From positions 25,158,178 to 25,222,177 of the forward strand of contig NC_063158.1 of the NCBI RefSeq assembly GCF_020921035.1: a stretch of 64,000 nucleotides of DNA, read 5' to 3'. The position numbers and the translations under genes were made by a program. The notes below the pieces were generated by a model. The model was given only the letters and a program-made list of their open reading frames with translations. It had not been told where the DNA came from and did not search any database. Shown here one piece after another: positions 1-11,520 of the stretch. The DNA comes from Rhodamnia argentea. Its lineage: Eukaryota > Streptophyta > Magnoliopsida > Myrtales > Myrtaceae. Positions within the stretch are counted from its first letter, which is position 1. Each line of letters begins with the position of its first letter.

Positions 1-830
1 GAACACAAATGGATTACGAAATATCCAATTATTGTGTAACTATTATGAACATATCATAATAAATAAAATAATAGGTAAAACAAGACCCCTTAGTATTATT
101 GACCAACAAGACCCTTTTTTTTTTTTTTTTTCGGGTCAACGGTCAAAGTCAACGGGTCAACAGTCAACAGGTCAACGGGTCGCGGGTCAAAGTCGGACCG
201 GGTCGGGTCGCGGGTCACAGGCCGGTCCAGCAAAAAGGAAACGGGCCGTGTAAAACAAATGGGCCGGACGGGCCCCCCCTTTTTTTTTTTTTAATAATAA
301 AGGGCTTAGTATTGGGCCGAGCCGGGCCCAATACCCCGCGGGCCGCGGCCATGTGCGCGCCCGGGCTCGCCCACGTGCGCCGCACGTGAGGCGCGTGGTC
401 GGCCGGCTGCGCAGCGGCGCCGGCGGGCGTGCCGGCGCGTGGCCGGTCGTCCGGCCTCCTCCGGCGACCAAATTTTCGCCAAAATTTTCTTCTTTTCGAG
501 ACAAACACGATGGTATATTCATAATTCAAAAATGGCGAACAAAAATGGCATAAAAAGTGACGAAACGCCACGGCCCCGCGACACTCCGCCCCGTCGCGGC
601 GCGTGGCGCGCGTGCGGCGGCGCCCGGTAGACTCTCGGGGCCGGCGACCACTCAAAATGATCGTCTCGACGAGCCCGTTCTAATGGTATGTTCAATTTAC
701 TATTTTGACGAACAATTCATAATCAAAACGCTATGAACAGTAACTTCGTGATTAGGGTTAAAAAACTTCAAAACACACCATATCAACACAAAATAATCGG
801 GAATCAAGTAACACATTGCTCTGATACCAA
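1..830 (-). mobile_element. Internal (leader) end of a Copia-type LTR element, cut by window edge
   Basis: This stretch lies directly inside an LTR at 831-1192. It ends at 819-830 with the reverse complement of the TTGGTATCAGAG primer-binding site that Copia elements use to pair with initiator tRNA-Met. The element therefore reads on the minus strand and this is its untranslated leader. Positions about 130-660 are strikingly GC-rich, with repeated GGTCAA / GGGTC words and poly-T tracts, unlike the AT-rich flank. No recognisable gag or pol piece is visible here. The rest of the element lies left of the window, so completeness cannot be judged. It is treated as a fossil element. Confidence 0.6.
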
Positions 831-1192
831 TGATGGATACATAATCCGATCTAATACACACTCAACAAACAGCGGAAACATGCCCAATAGATCACCGGAT
901 TCACCGATCGACGAAGATACATCACGAGGACATACCTTATTAATCACCGATTAGATGCCCTTTGCAATCTCAGAGTTTTCCTCCGTCAAACGAGAATCGA
1001 CGATGGGAGGAGCGTTCTGCGTTTTCTATTTTCTTGAAGTGACAGAATGAAGTAACTGGGGGGAGAATGAAGGAGAGTACGTCGGTTATTGACGTAAAAC
1101 CAACCAACGTGATTCTTCACGTTTGAGCAAATAATCGCTCTCCTGGGTGTGGTTGCCCGCATGGGCGCACACCGTATCTCCTGTAGACCCCA
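831..1192 (-). repeat. LTR of the truncated Copia-type element
   Basis: The segment starts TG and ends CA on the plus strand. It abuts a Copia-like primer-binding site and is about 362 bp, nearly the length of the 360-bp LTRs of the complete element at 36234-43545. Its end (GTGTGGTTGCC...CATGGGCG...GACCCCA) resembles the end of those LTRs, which suggests a related subfamily. The partner LTR and one target duplication are outside the window, so the boundary at 1192 rests on the CA terminus only. Confidence 0.55.
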
Positions 1193-3500
1193 CTTTAATA
1201 TATTCAATCTAATAGGGATCTTATGCAAAAATTTAGGATTGAATCAATATCCATACAACATATTTAGAATTGATTGGACAATTTCCCCACTAAATATCAT
1301 AATACTGAAGACACCTAAACAAGGTAAGGCTTCATCATTTTGGTTGCATCATAATCAAACCCTCAAATTCCCCATCTATATATCACAAGTGGTCCTGTGA
1401 ACGCATTATTTAATTTTTTTTTTCCTATTCAAATGAGGTACAGGAGCCATTGGCCACATGTTTGGGGGAAGAAAAAGATTCCAAACCCTCGATCGAACAT
1501 AATGTGGGTGGTTAAGAACAATTTCACCGGACCCATCTTTCGTCCACGCCCTCCTTTTTTTTTTTCCCACATTAAAACTTTGCTTATTCATATAATAATG
1601 ACAATGATTATCAACATCATCAACTTTCCGACTCATGTACCTAGTCTTCATCGCATGCCATGTCCATGCTCGCAGCCCCCCTAGGACAAAGTTCGCGTTG
1701 GGGTGTCGTTTTTTCCAACCTCAAGAGCCCCGATCCTTCCTCCGCACATTAAATCATGTGTTTAATTGGTCTTCCAATCCCACTTGACTTTCTCTGCTTT
1801 GGCTCGTTGTTACTTTTTGCCGCATCCATTGAACCCAGCAAGCATAAAGATTTGGAGGGCAAGAAATATACGGGTACTAATCATAGATTGATAAGTGATT
1901 ATCTAACCAATCAATCCGGCAAACCCACTTTTACAGATGTCTATTTTCGTCAAAGACAACGATTCTACTGATTTAAGAAAAACAGATCATCGAGATGAAA
2001 ATCATTATCGATAACTTCTGTTTGTGATTTTCTTTTCCACTTTGGAGTCATGTCGCCGTGATTTTGAGGAGTCGATACCAGGCAAAGGAACAAAAAAAAT
2101 GTACTCCTTTTGCCATCCCACTAAATCGGAATACATATCCTTTACGGAGTTATTTGAGTGGAATTCGTCTGGTTTGAATATGGCATAACGACTATCTCTT
2201 ACATTCGAAATAATCTTGAGACCGCTACCTCAAAGGTGGAAAATTACCCAATGTATGTAGACGAGATATCTGTGAAAATCAATTAGAGCCGAAAGTGGCT
2301 AGATCAAAAAGATAGAGGCCCAACAAATTGTCATTATTGCATTACCTCCCTACCATATCTTGAAATTTTATCCAAATTTTGTGAGTTATGGACTTTGCAA
2401 ATTCTTGTTCACCTGCACTTTGGTTTTGGCTTTTTGACCAATGAAAATACAAGCCTTCATTGGATTTGTCCTTAATTGTAAATTAGGACCGCAAAGGTAT
2501 CAATTAGCATATGCTATGGTCGGATTCCTATTTGATGGCCACGAATCGTCCGTGGGGCTAGAGATTGTGGTCTGGATCCAAATGGAATCTCAGCCGTGGA
2601 TATGACCGGTAGGATTTGACGGATTTACAATTAAGCCCCTGGAAACAAAATTTTGGAATTCTCCTGCCAATCATCACCACGAAAATACACTATAAAGACG
2701 AAAGGCGAAGGTGGGAAAATGAATCTTGACCACCAAATTACAGATTGCACCCCCGAACCAAAAATACAAATTCGAGAGAAAAACTGGCGGTCCACATTGT
2801 GCCGGGCTGCCACGTGTACGGTTGTGAGTCACTCCATCGGTCTAAAAAAATGGAATTTTTCTATTTTTCTTCAAGCCGTACTTAATTCGCTTAAAACATT
2901 AATCGATCAATTTGACAATTAAAGTTAGCCCAAATTAAGGAAATAACACAATTATTGCTCGAATTGTCAATTTAATAATCCTCTTCCAAAAAATCCCAAA
3001 TCGTTGCCCTCTATCCAAATCGACCATCGTTAGTAAATATGTCAATACACGTGGTTGGCAAATACTACAAGATAGATCTAATGTGAAGCATGACATATCC
3101 GATGTTGAATATCCACATTTATTGGCACGTATTGATTTTGGCAAATGATATGTATCATCAAGGTAATGATTATACAAAACTAATAATCGTCTTCCAAGAA
3201 GTCTCAAATTGTTGCCCCCAATCCAAATCGATCATTGTTAATAACGTCTCACTATACATGACTGGCAAATATTATAAGACGGATCTAATATGAAGAATGT
3301 CATATTCGTCTTTATCGACACATATTGATTTTAGTGAATAATAGATATCGTTAGGTATCAAATAGATACCTCTATATGTAAGATGAAAATTTATTTAATG
3401 GTAATCGTGAGTATATTTTTGAGGCTTTTAAAGGTATTATTCCTCAGAAATGCCGGATGCTGTCCTGAATTTGTTAACTAAATTTAAAATTTCCTAAAAA
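1193..3500. other. Intergenic AT-rich region, no gene seen
   Basis: No reading frame here resembles a known protein. Frames are short and interrupted on both strands. The only internal structure I can support is the diverged tandem duplication near 2969-3360, listed separately. Confidence 0.6.
2969..3360. repeat. Two diverged tandem copies, about 209-bp period
   Basis: Copy 1 begins near 2971 and copy 2 near 3180. They share the same order of words: TAATAATC.TCTTCCAA, CAAAT.GTTGCCC, ATCCAAATCGA, GGCAAATA, GATCTAAT.TGAAG, and ATTGATTTT. The copies differ at many positions, so the duplication is old. Neither copy is coding. Confidence 0.6.
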
Positions 3501-3643
3501 ACATTTTAAAAATTAAAAAATAGAAAAAAGCCATGGCTGCTAAATTGCCTGGAAATATCGGCAAAATGTTGACCACAGCGCCGAAATTGACAAACGTTTC
3601 GGGTTCGGATTCGGATTCTCTCCCCGTCTCCGAGCAGGCCCGC

Positions 3644-3649
3644 CACGTG
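3644..3649. promoter_or_regulatory. G-box CACGTG upstream of the APS reductase gene
   Basis: A perfect CACGTG palindrome, followed by ACGCG and a nearby TGACTCA-like word, sits about 280 bp before the start codon of the APS reductase gene. bZIP factors such as HY5 are known to bind G-boxes in APR promoters. Use of this particular site is inferred from position only. Confidence 0.45.
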
Positions 3650-3925
3650 ACGCGAGCGGTGACTCACCCGCGTCGTCCCCTCCAATCGCCTCCAGCCACG
3701 TCGGCGACCATGCAGGGGACGCTGCACGTTCCCGTCATCGCGTCCAGGTTCGTCGGGGTTCCCTGACAAACGTTTCTTATTTAACCTCCCCCTCCTTCCT
3801 CCTCTCTCTCCCCCACACACAAACCGAAAATCAACAGAGCTTCGACAGGCACGCCGGAAACGCAGAGACGAGATTTCTGGTTTGATTTTTGGAGAAGAGG
3901 GGAAGAAGATTCGGTGGTGCTTTCC

Positions 3926-6505
3926 ATGGCGTTGGCTGTGAGTACGTCTTCTACTTCCGCCATTTCTGGGTCGAGCTTCTCCCGCGCGAGCAGCAATCAC
4001 AACGAGCTCCGAGGTATCGATTTTCGGTGTTTTGGGCAGAAATTCAAATTTCGGTTGCTTGTAGAGCGGGAAAGCGCCGGATTTTTTGTTTGTTCTGATA
4101 GTCTGTTTCGGATTGTGTCGGAGGTGGTGATTTCTGCGGATGAAGCTGTGCTGTTTAATCGGGTTGGGGTTAATTTGGTTTTCGTCGGCTTGGAGACGAT
4201 CTGAAGTTGATCGTGGCTCGAATTTGTTTGGTTGTTGTGTAGTATCGCTCCTGACTGGGGGTTTTGCGAATCATGGAGTGTCAATTCATCAACGCATCGC
4301 GTTTACTTCGGATTTTGCCTGATTGTGGTATGTTCTCGTTGTTTAGGAACGATTTGAATGAAACTGGCGCTCAGATTTGCGAAGCAATTCAATTATCACT
4401 TAGGGTTTCTGCAATTGAACCCGTTTATAGTTCATGAGGATTTAATGCATCGTTGTGTGTTTGCTGCTTTTGGGTTGCATCGTCGTTGCTTATGCAGATA
4501 AAATTCCCTGTGGATTTGATAAATTGTGCATAAATTGGTTGATTTTGGGTTGCAATTTTTCATTGCTAATGCGGATGAACTGGGATTGCAGCTCCACAGA
4601 TTGGTTCGTTCCACCTGTTAGATAGACCGCACGCTGCGTCCATAGCTTTGAATGTTTCCCAAAGGCGATCCTCAGTGAAGCCCATCAATGCAGAGCCGAA
4701 ACGAAATGGCTCAATTGTCCCTTTGGCAGCAACAATCGTTGCTCCTGGTAAATAGCTCGAATTATTTTGATTTAATTTATTGTTGAGATTTAGTGAATGA
4801 TCCTTAATTGAAGATTCTTGCCTTCTTGGATGCATTAATGACATTTTCTTGTGGTGACGTCTTTGAATTCAGCAGAAGTGGTAGAGAAGGTGGATGTGAA
4901 AGTGGAGGATTACGATCAGTTGGCAAAGGACCTTAATGGTGCATCTCCTCTTCAGATCGTGGACAAGGCCCTTGAGAAATTTGGAGATGATATAGCGATT
5001 GCTTTCAGGTATAACCATGAAAAAAGAGGTCAATTGATCTGAGAATCTGGTTGAGATTATTCATTGGAAAAGTATATTTATTGACATGGTGATGTGGTTG
5101 AATTGAAGATGATTTGTGTTTTGGAGCTTGTCGAAATAAACAAGATCGTCGAGCTCCGTTTTTTTAGCTAACCTTATGGCAGAATTACATGTTAATGCTA
5201 CTTTATACGCTCTTGCGCCATTTAGTCAAAACGTGCAGCTGAATTTTGTGTGAAGAGACTTTTGATCACCTGTTGATGGTTACTGAAGAATGTGTTTACA
5301 TTGTCGCTTGCTCTGGTTTTATCTTGCCTGTGGATGGTCCTCAGACATAATTAACACTTTCGATTCATTCTTTTGCAGTGGTGCTGAAGATGTCGCCTTG
5401 ATTGAATACGCAAAATTGACGGGAAGACCTTTTAGGGTATTCAGCCTTGACACGGGGAGGCTGAACCCTGAGACATATCAGTTTTTTGATGCCGTTGAGA
5501 AGCATTATGACATTCACATTGAGTACATGTTTCCCGATGCTGTTGAAGTTCAGGCACTAGTCCGCAATAAGGGGCTTTTCTCATTCTATGAGGATGGACA
5601 CCAGGAGTGCTGCCGCGTGAGGAAGGTGAGACCCCTCAGGAGAGCCCTCAAGGGACTCCGAGCCTGGATCACTGGGCAGAGGAAGGATCAGTCTCCAGGT
5701 ACAAGGTCCGAGATTCCAGTGGTTCAAGTGGACCCTGTTTTTGAGGGCATGGATGGTGGGGTAGGTAGCCTTGTGAAGTGGAATCCATTGGCTAATGTTG
5801 AGGGCAAGGATGTGTGGAGCTTTCTTAGGGCCATGAATGTGCCTTTGAATTCATTGCATACCAAGGGATACGTCTCAATCGGGTGCGAACCGTGCACAAG
5901 GCCAGTGCTTCCAGGTCAGCACGAGAGGGAAGGAAGGTGGTGGTGGGAGGACGCCAAGGCGAAGGAGTGCGGGCTCCATAAAGGAAACCTGAAACAGGAA
6001 GAAGCTGGAGTTAATGGCAACGGTTTGGCCCACGCGAATGGAAGTGCCGATGTTGCCGATCTTTTTGACACTCAGGATTTGGTCACCTTGAGCAGGCCTG
6101 GAATAGAGAACCTGCTGAAGCTAGAGAACCGAAAAGAGCCATGGCTCGTCGTCTGCTATGCCCCGTGGTGCCGCTTCTGCCAGGTAGATAATTCTGGTGA
6201 AAATGGTCTTTTACGACTAATTAGTAATTGCTTTTTGACACGGGTCTTAACTTAATTCTCCTATTTGATGATAGGCAATGGAAGATTCGTATGTCGAACT
6301 TGCCGAGAAGCTGGCGGGAAATGGAGTGAAGGTAGGGAAGTTCAGGGCGGACGGCGGCCAGAAAGAGTTTGCAACGCAACACTTGCAGCTGGAGAGCTTC
6401 CCCACAGTACTTTTCTTCCCTAGGCACTCCTCCAAGCCCATCAAGTACCCCTCGGAGAAGAGGGACGTCGATTCCTTGATGGCCTTTGTGAATGCCCTCC
6501 GGTGA
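3926..6505 (+). CDS. APR: 5'-adenylylsulfate (APS) reductase, plastidial
   Basis: This enzyme reduces APS to sulfite, using glutathione as donor, in plastid sulfate assimilation. Five exons are joined: 3926-4013, 4592-4747, 4873-5008, 5379-6183, 6275-6505. All introns are GT-AG and phases agree, giving 471 residues, normal for plant APR. Residues 1-80 are Ser/Ala-rich and basic, like a transit peptide. The reductase domain shows [40 protein letters not shown] and [20 protein letters not shown], whose CC and CxxC cysteines bind the 4Fe-4S cluster. The catalytic Cys is in [11 protein letters not shown]. The C-terminus is a thioredoxin/glutaredoxin-like domain with active site WCRFC; Arabidopsis APRs usually have CPFC. 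The start is the first ATG of exon 1, after a CT-rich leader. Identity is firm; which APR paralogue it is cannot be told. Confidence 0.95.
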
Positions 6506-8586
6506 CGGAAGCCGAAAAGCCGGGAGACTCTTCTTTTCAGTAGGTTAACATGGGATTCATTGAAGGACGGAAGTCAAATTACTCCAATTCGTTTTGTGAT
6601 GGCTTGGCTAGCAAGCTAGAGTTTTGTGGGCGGGGCCGGTTGGAGTTGCAAGGCTCGACCTCGGACTTTCATGTAGCTGTATATTTTCTGCATCAGTGTT
6701 TGGTATAGTCAATTGTTTTATTTCGCAGTCTATGTAGAAGGAATGCTGTGTAATATTTGCGGACTGACCATCTGTTGCAAAATTGAGGTCCTTGTTCGGT
6801 GCAAAAGCTGTCGCCGAACTGTCATTTCCTCTTGAAAACCTGAACAGCACAACCCTTCATCGCAATACATTCTGCTTCACTGCTGAGGTGAGGCGAACTG
6901 GATCGATGTAAATTCAATCATATATTTATGGGTGAGTTAGAAATGGACTGATCCAAATTCTTTCTATTTACCGAATATTAGGATGCATATACAACCTAAT
7001 CCGAATACTGTCAAGCTAAAAGCTTATGAAATATCTTGTAAGTTTGTACAGATTTGATAAGAATTTGATTTGCATTCTAATAAGCAAATGATTGAATGGC
7101 GCAAAGCGAATGGGCTAGTTCAAGGGAGCCAGAAGCGTAGTAGTCCCGTAGCCAGGTCATGTATTGGAATCGATCTCATTCTGTATCGGCTAATCCTAGA
7201 ATCGACGTAATGTTTTATAAATATCAAGATTCGATCTTTTTGCTTTTTCAGAAGAAAATTGGTTATTGGAAATGTCGGCAGTTGACACAGTACTGGGTTT
7301 CAAACAAGAACCGTCCCACCTAGGAAAGCGAGAGGCTTCTCGCAAGGACGTCTTGGTACCGTGGACACCGGCCCACTCACTTGACAGAAAAAAAAACAAA
7401 AGAAGGTTAAGAGTCGTTGATTTATTTTAAATAACAAAAGATTCGGACTAGAATTTAGATTCAATCTAGAGTGCAAATAATAACCATTTTATTTCGAAAA
7501 TAATTTCCGGCCATTTCCTAGACAAGTTTCTGAGTAGAGAAACTTGTTTAATAACGACATTAAATTTATGTTTCTACAACAAAAATATATTTGATAACAT
7601 CGTAAAATTTCTACGGTTGTGATGGAGGTTAGGGTTGCGACGAGAAGCAAAACTATGGTTACGGCGACAGAAGTTCGACAATGGTGGCGAGTAGAAGTGT
7701 CGAATGGATAAATCGGATCGGATTGAAAATAATCCGACCTATATTGACCGATTTAATCTATTTTGACCATTTTAATGAAATATAAATTTAACGGCCCATA
7801 TCTTGTAATAAATGGGCCCAAAGCCAAGTCCAAGTTTTAAAAGCCACGATTCAACCCACTTACAAATTTCCTTCACCTGATGTGCGCATGAAGCAGTGAA
7901 GGCAGCGGACAAAACAAGGAGAGGGAGAGAGAAGCTCCACGGCAAAGAAGTAAAGGAGGGAAAGGAGAGAGAGAAAGTCTCGTACGTAGTCGATTAGGAC
8001 GTTCCGACGAGCCAAACCAATCGTAAATTGCAATGTCGGGTAAGCAATCGAAGTCTCAATTCGTCTATTCAAAGAAGATTTACAAAATAGGGCATATATT
8101 ATAGGTTTGGTCGATTTTGAGCTGTGAGGTTCAATTGTGTGGTTGTCATGCAACGTTTATATATAGGCATGAAAATTGGGGTGTTGTGGATGCATTGGAG
8201 TTGATAGAACTTGATTTGAACTCATCGTTTGCCCAGAATGAATTTTTGAAGTTAGATGCGCACACTACATAGTAGCGAACAGTACACTTTGGGGTTGAGT
8301 TTCATCTGTTTCTGGCTAATTTTTGGATGGACCAAGCTAGGGGTCTCGTAGTACATCGAAAAGTCTTTCTATAAACTATAAGTTTGCTTGAATAGGAGTT
8401 CGGAAGGAAGTTATGGTGAAAATGATTTTGGCACGCAAGCTGTATATAGCTGACAACAATGGTTTTCCGCCATGGGAGAGCCTTTTGGTGGCTTGTAGGT
8501 GTCATTTTATCGACGAATAAGCTTAGTTTAGTCGACTCGTTCGTTAGAATATTGTTTTACTCAGTTTTTTATACTGTTTTTCAATT

Positions 8587-8729
8587 ATTTGATAGAAAGA
8601 CAAGTGCATCGGTTCGAGTAACCATCGTAAGTTGGTTTTCAACTTTTTCGGGCGAGTGATGCTATCTCTTCTTCGAATCTATGCATTATGATGGTTACTC
8701 GAACCGATGCACTTGTCTTTCTATCAAAT
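8587..8729. repeat. Perfect 40-bp inverted repeat with 63-nt loop
   Basis: The arm at 8587-8626 (ATTTGATAGAAAGACAAGTG...) is the exact reverse complement of 8690-8729. After one mismatch the pairing continues a few bases into the loop side. The arms show no divergence, so this is young or selected. A transcript from either strand would fold into a 40-bp duplex stem. I see no flanking target duplication and no coding content. Confidence 0.85.
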
Positions 8730-8737
8730 TTATGCAT

Positions 8738-8945
8738 TTGAAAAATATTTTTCTAAAATCAATCACTTGTATAGATTGAAATAATTAATCAATAAGAAAT
8801 ATATTTATTATCGATAACAATTTATGTCTCAGAATTTTCTTAGATGATGAAAATATTTTCATTTGTTCATTTTTGTATGCAAAACAGAGATCATTTTTAG
8901 AAAAATATTTTTCAAATCACCCATTTTTCAAAAAACAAATAGTCT
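8738..8945. mobile_element. MITE relic, AAATATTTTTC-ended AT-rich family
   Basis: The segment has words such as AAAAATATTTTTC near both ends in opposite directions, with GATGAAAATATTTTCAT in the middle. Similar sequence occurs at about 28290-28440 and 53885-54115, which points to a dispersed palindromic, non-coding DNA transposon family. Ends are eroded and no target duplication is clear. Confidence 0.4.
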
Positions 8946-11442
8946 TAATGATCTCTAGATTTCCTTCTTCCTTCTCTAGCCATTGGGGATCGACGATGAG
9001 AAGAGTCTTTATTTCTGTTTCTATTTCAAAAATAGAAAAGTAAAAGAAAAAATTACTTCTCATTTATGTTCCAAACTTATTTCTTGACTAAAAATTTGTC
9101 CCGAAAATCGAAAAATGAAATAGCTTACTAAATGAATTTCTATTCCAAATAAGTTCTCGAAAATTAAAAAAAAATAAAAAAAATAGAATGATTATTATGC
9201 GCGCTTCTGAAGTCCATGCCTTTTTAAGGTTTTGGGCCCAACATTTATTACACAACTTTTCATGGAACGCGAACACGCCGAAATTCAACTGAAAATGGGT
9301 CCGAGTCAAAACATGTGGACCTATTTTTAGTTGGATTTCATTTCTTACGGACTCATTTCAGCCTATTCAGAAAAATTGAAGTCGCCCCGTTTTACAACCC
9401 GATCCGTCAAATATGAGTCGAAAAACGGGTCGGGTCGGTGGACCCATCTTAAAACACGAATATGCTCTAGTCCCGAGCCTTCATCCACCGAATCGGTAGT
9501 AGGCAAACGAGTTAGACAAACATATTCACTAAACGGGTTTAATACTAAATAAGGATTCGAAGCGCGAGTAAAACTACACTAAATACGAAGTTTGTCAATC
9601 TTAGGGTTGAAGCCTAACGTTTTAATGACCCGAGAAGTTCTATTCGATTCCCTTAATTCCGAGGTAGATTAGCAGTTCAACTGCACTTAACATCACCTCA
9701 TTAAGGTGATTATGTGAAGAAAAAAAATGAAAGAAGATGGTTCAATTATGACAAATGCAGCTTAATTTTCTAAACTGCCAAAGTTAATAGTACCTGCTCT
9801 GCTCTGCTGTTGTTTGGTTCTGTAGAGCAACTTTGCTCTGTGCCCCTTTGAGCCTCTGTGTTTGCCTGCTCTCCATGTACTTTAAAAAGCCACTTCCTTT
9901 TTCCATCGCCACTTCCAAATTTCAAATTTGAAAATTTTCAGACTTTTATTTATTTTTTTTCTTTTTTGGGTTTCTTCAAAATTTAAGAAATGGAATGAAA
10001 TAATGGCAGATGGTACAAGATGGACTCCAGCTGAACCCCATTAACAAAAGAAGCCGAGAGCTTCGAATGTGCTTAACAATGGTAATGGTAATGATAACGA
10101 TAATCACTTTTGGGGGGCTACTCGCGGGAGTTCTTTATGATGGAAATTCAACATTTTGAATTCTAATCATTGGGCTCGCATTTTGAAAGCTATCTAATTA
10201 GTCAAATTATCAAGAAATTTGATATGAAAAAGCGCGAGATTTTTGTATTTAACGCGCGTTATTTATAATTTCACTTTGATTCATACTCCATGTCGGACTC
10301 TTATGGCAATGTTCGGAGAAGGTGGGCAGTTCAACTCGACCCTCCCCGCCTTTTTCAATAAATTCAATGCATGCGTTTTTTGTCTGATATTTTTTCTGTC
10401 TTTTAAGACACAACAAAGATTCATGAAGTGGCTCAATCATGGGGAATTTGCAAATTCAAGTAAATGTTGAAAATTAGGAGACAAGCATCTTAAAACTTCC
10501 GTAAATCTACACCAAATTCGTTTTTTTACAAATTCCGACATACGACAAATAATGTCTTATTAGGATCGAGCATAGGGATACTCTCATGGATACATAAAAT
10601 TGATTTAAAAATCTATCCCATAAATTCTAATAGAGGATTTATCCGAGTTACGTCTCATCTCGGGGCACAAAAGTGCATGATAAATATTCAAATATTAATT
10701 GATCTTGTATTAGCCGACGATATCTATATGGACCCACGATGCATTGCTCCGCGGAGGTAAAACTTTGCCTACTAGGCAAGAGGTCAGCAAGTTACAAGTT
10801 CTGTTTTGCCAATGGCAAGAGTTTGGTAACACATGTTTTGCTTAGTCCAAAAACAAGAGTTCAATAGATCAATTTGTGTACCAATCTTAGTATCTATATT
10901 TATCGGCTAGATGAGAAAGTTTGAGAAACACTTGTGTCATTTTGACGGGAGTATAAAATTCACGGTTTCTTTAGAAATGTTCTGAGGACAGTTGTTAAGC
11001 ACTAAATCAAATAAAGAAAATTTTACATTTTCCATGCACTTTCGTGCTTATATTATATATAGTTAATGCTGTTTATATAGAAATAATCCATGTATATCAT
11101 TTTGAAAAAAAAAAAAAAAAACAGAGCTTCTGCTACTTTCATACAAAACAGTTTCTTCCAACTTTCGCAACAACCCTTCTTGAAAGCACATCAGAAAAAG
11201 CTCAACCGCCCTTTCAAAATTCTTGTCGGTCCACCCACACGGTTAAAAATTTTTGGAGGAGGATGATTCGCCATGATTTCACCTTTCATCTCCAGTCTCC
11301 ACCAAAAGAAAAATGGCATTTTCAGTAAAGACCAGATTGTTCCATCTCTCTCTCTCTTTTCTTTACAGTCGTCTTTCTAACCGATCACTCAGAGCAGGGA
11401 AGACTCTTTGCCGAACCTTTAAACTTTCCCATCCAGAGGATA

Positions 11443-11520
11443 ATGCAAGGATCTGCAGCTGATTCTGAGCTTGAAGATGGAGCAGTGAGGCTCGACTCTC
11501 TCTTCAATGGCAATCTCTAA
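11443..11520 (+). other. Upstream ORF overlapping the glucanase start codon
   Basis: An ATG at 11443 opens a 25-codon frame (MQGSAADSELEDGAVRLDSL...) that ends at TAA 11518-11520. This is in another frame and overlaps the main ATG at 11507. If the mRNA starts upstream of 11443, ribosomes using this uORF would pass the main start. The transcription start is not known, so its presence in the mRNA is inferred. Confidence 0.4.

Larger units (their letters stand above)
6506..11442. other. Gene-poor intergenic region
   Basis: After the APR 3' end (to about 6850) there is no convincing gene. The segment contains a promoter-like patch with an orphan ATGTCGG|GTAAG exon start near 8033, a perfect foldback at 8587-8729, an AT-rich MITE relic at 8738-8945, and the promoter of the glucanase gene near 11300-11500. 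Short frames inside it match nothing I recognise. Confidence 0.6.

Noticed and set aside
187-655. Long overlapping frames in the GC-rich start of the window
   Set aside because: GC-rich low-complexity DNA has few stop codons by chance; the proteins are Arg/Pro/Gly-rich in every frame and lie in a retroelement leader.
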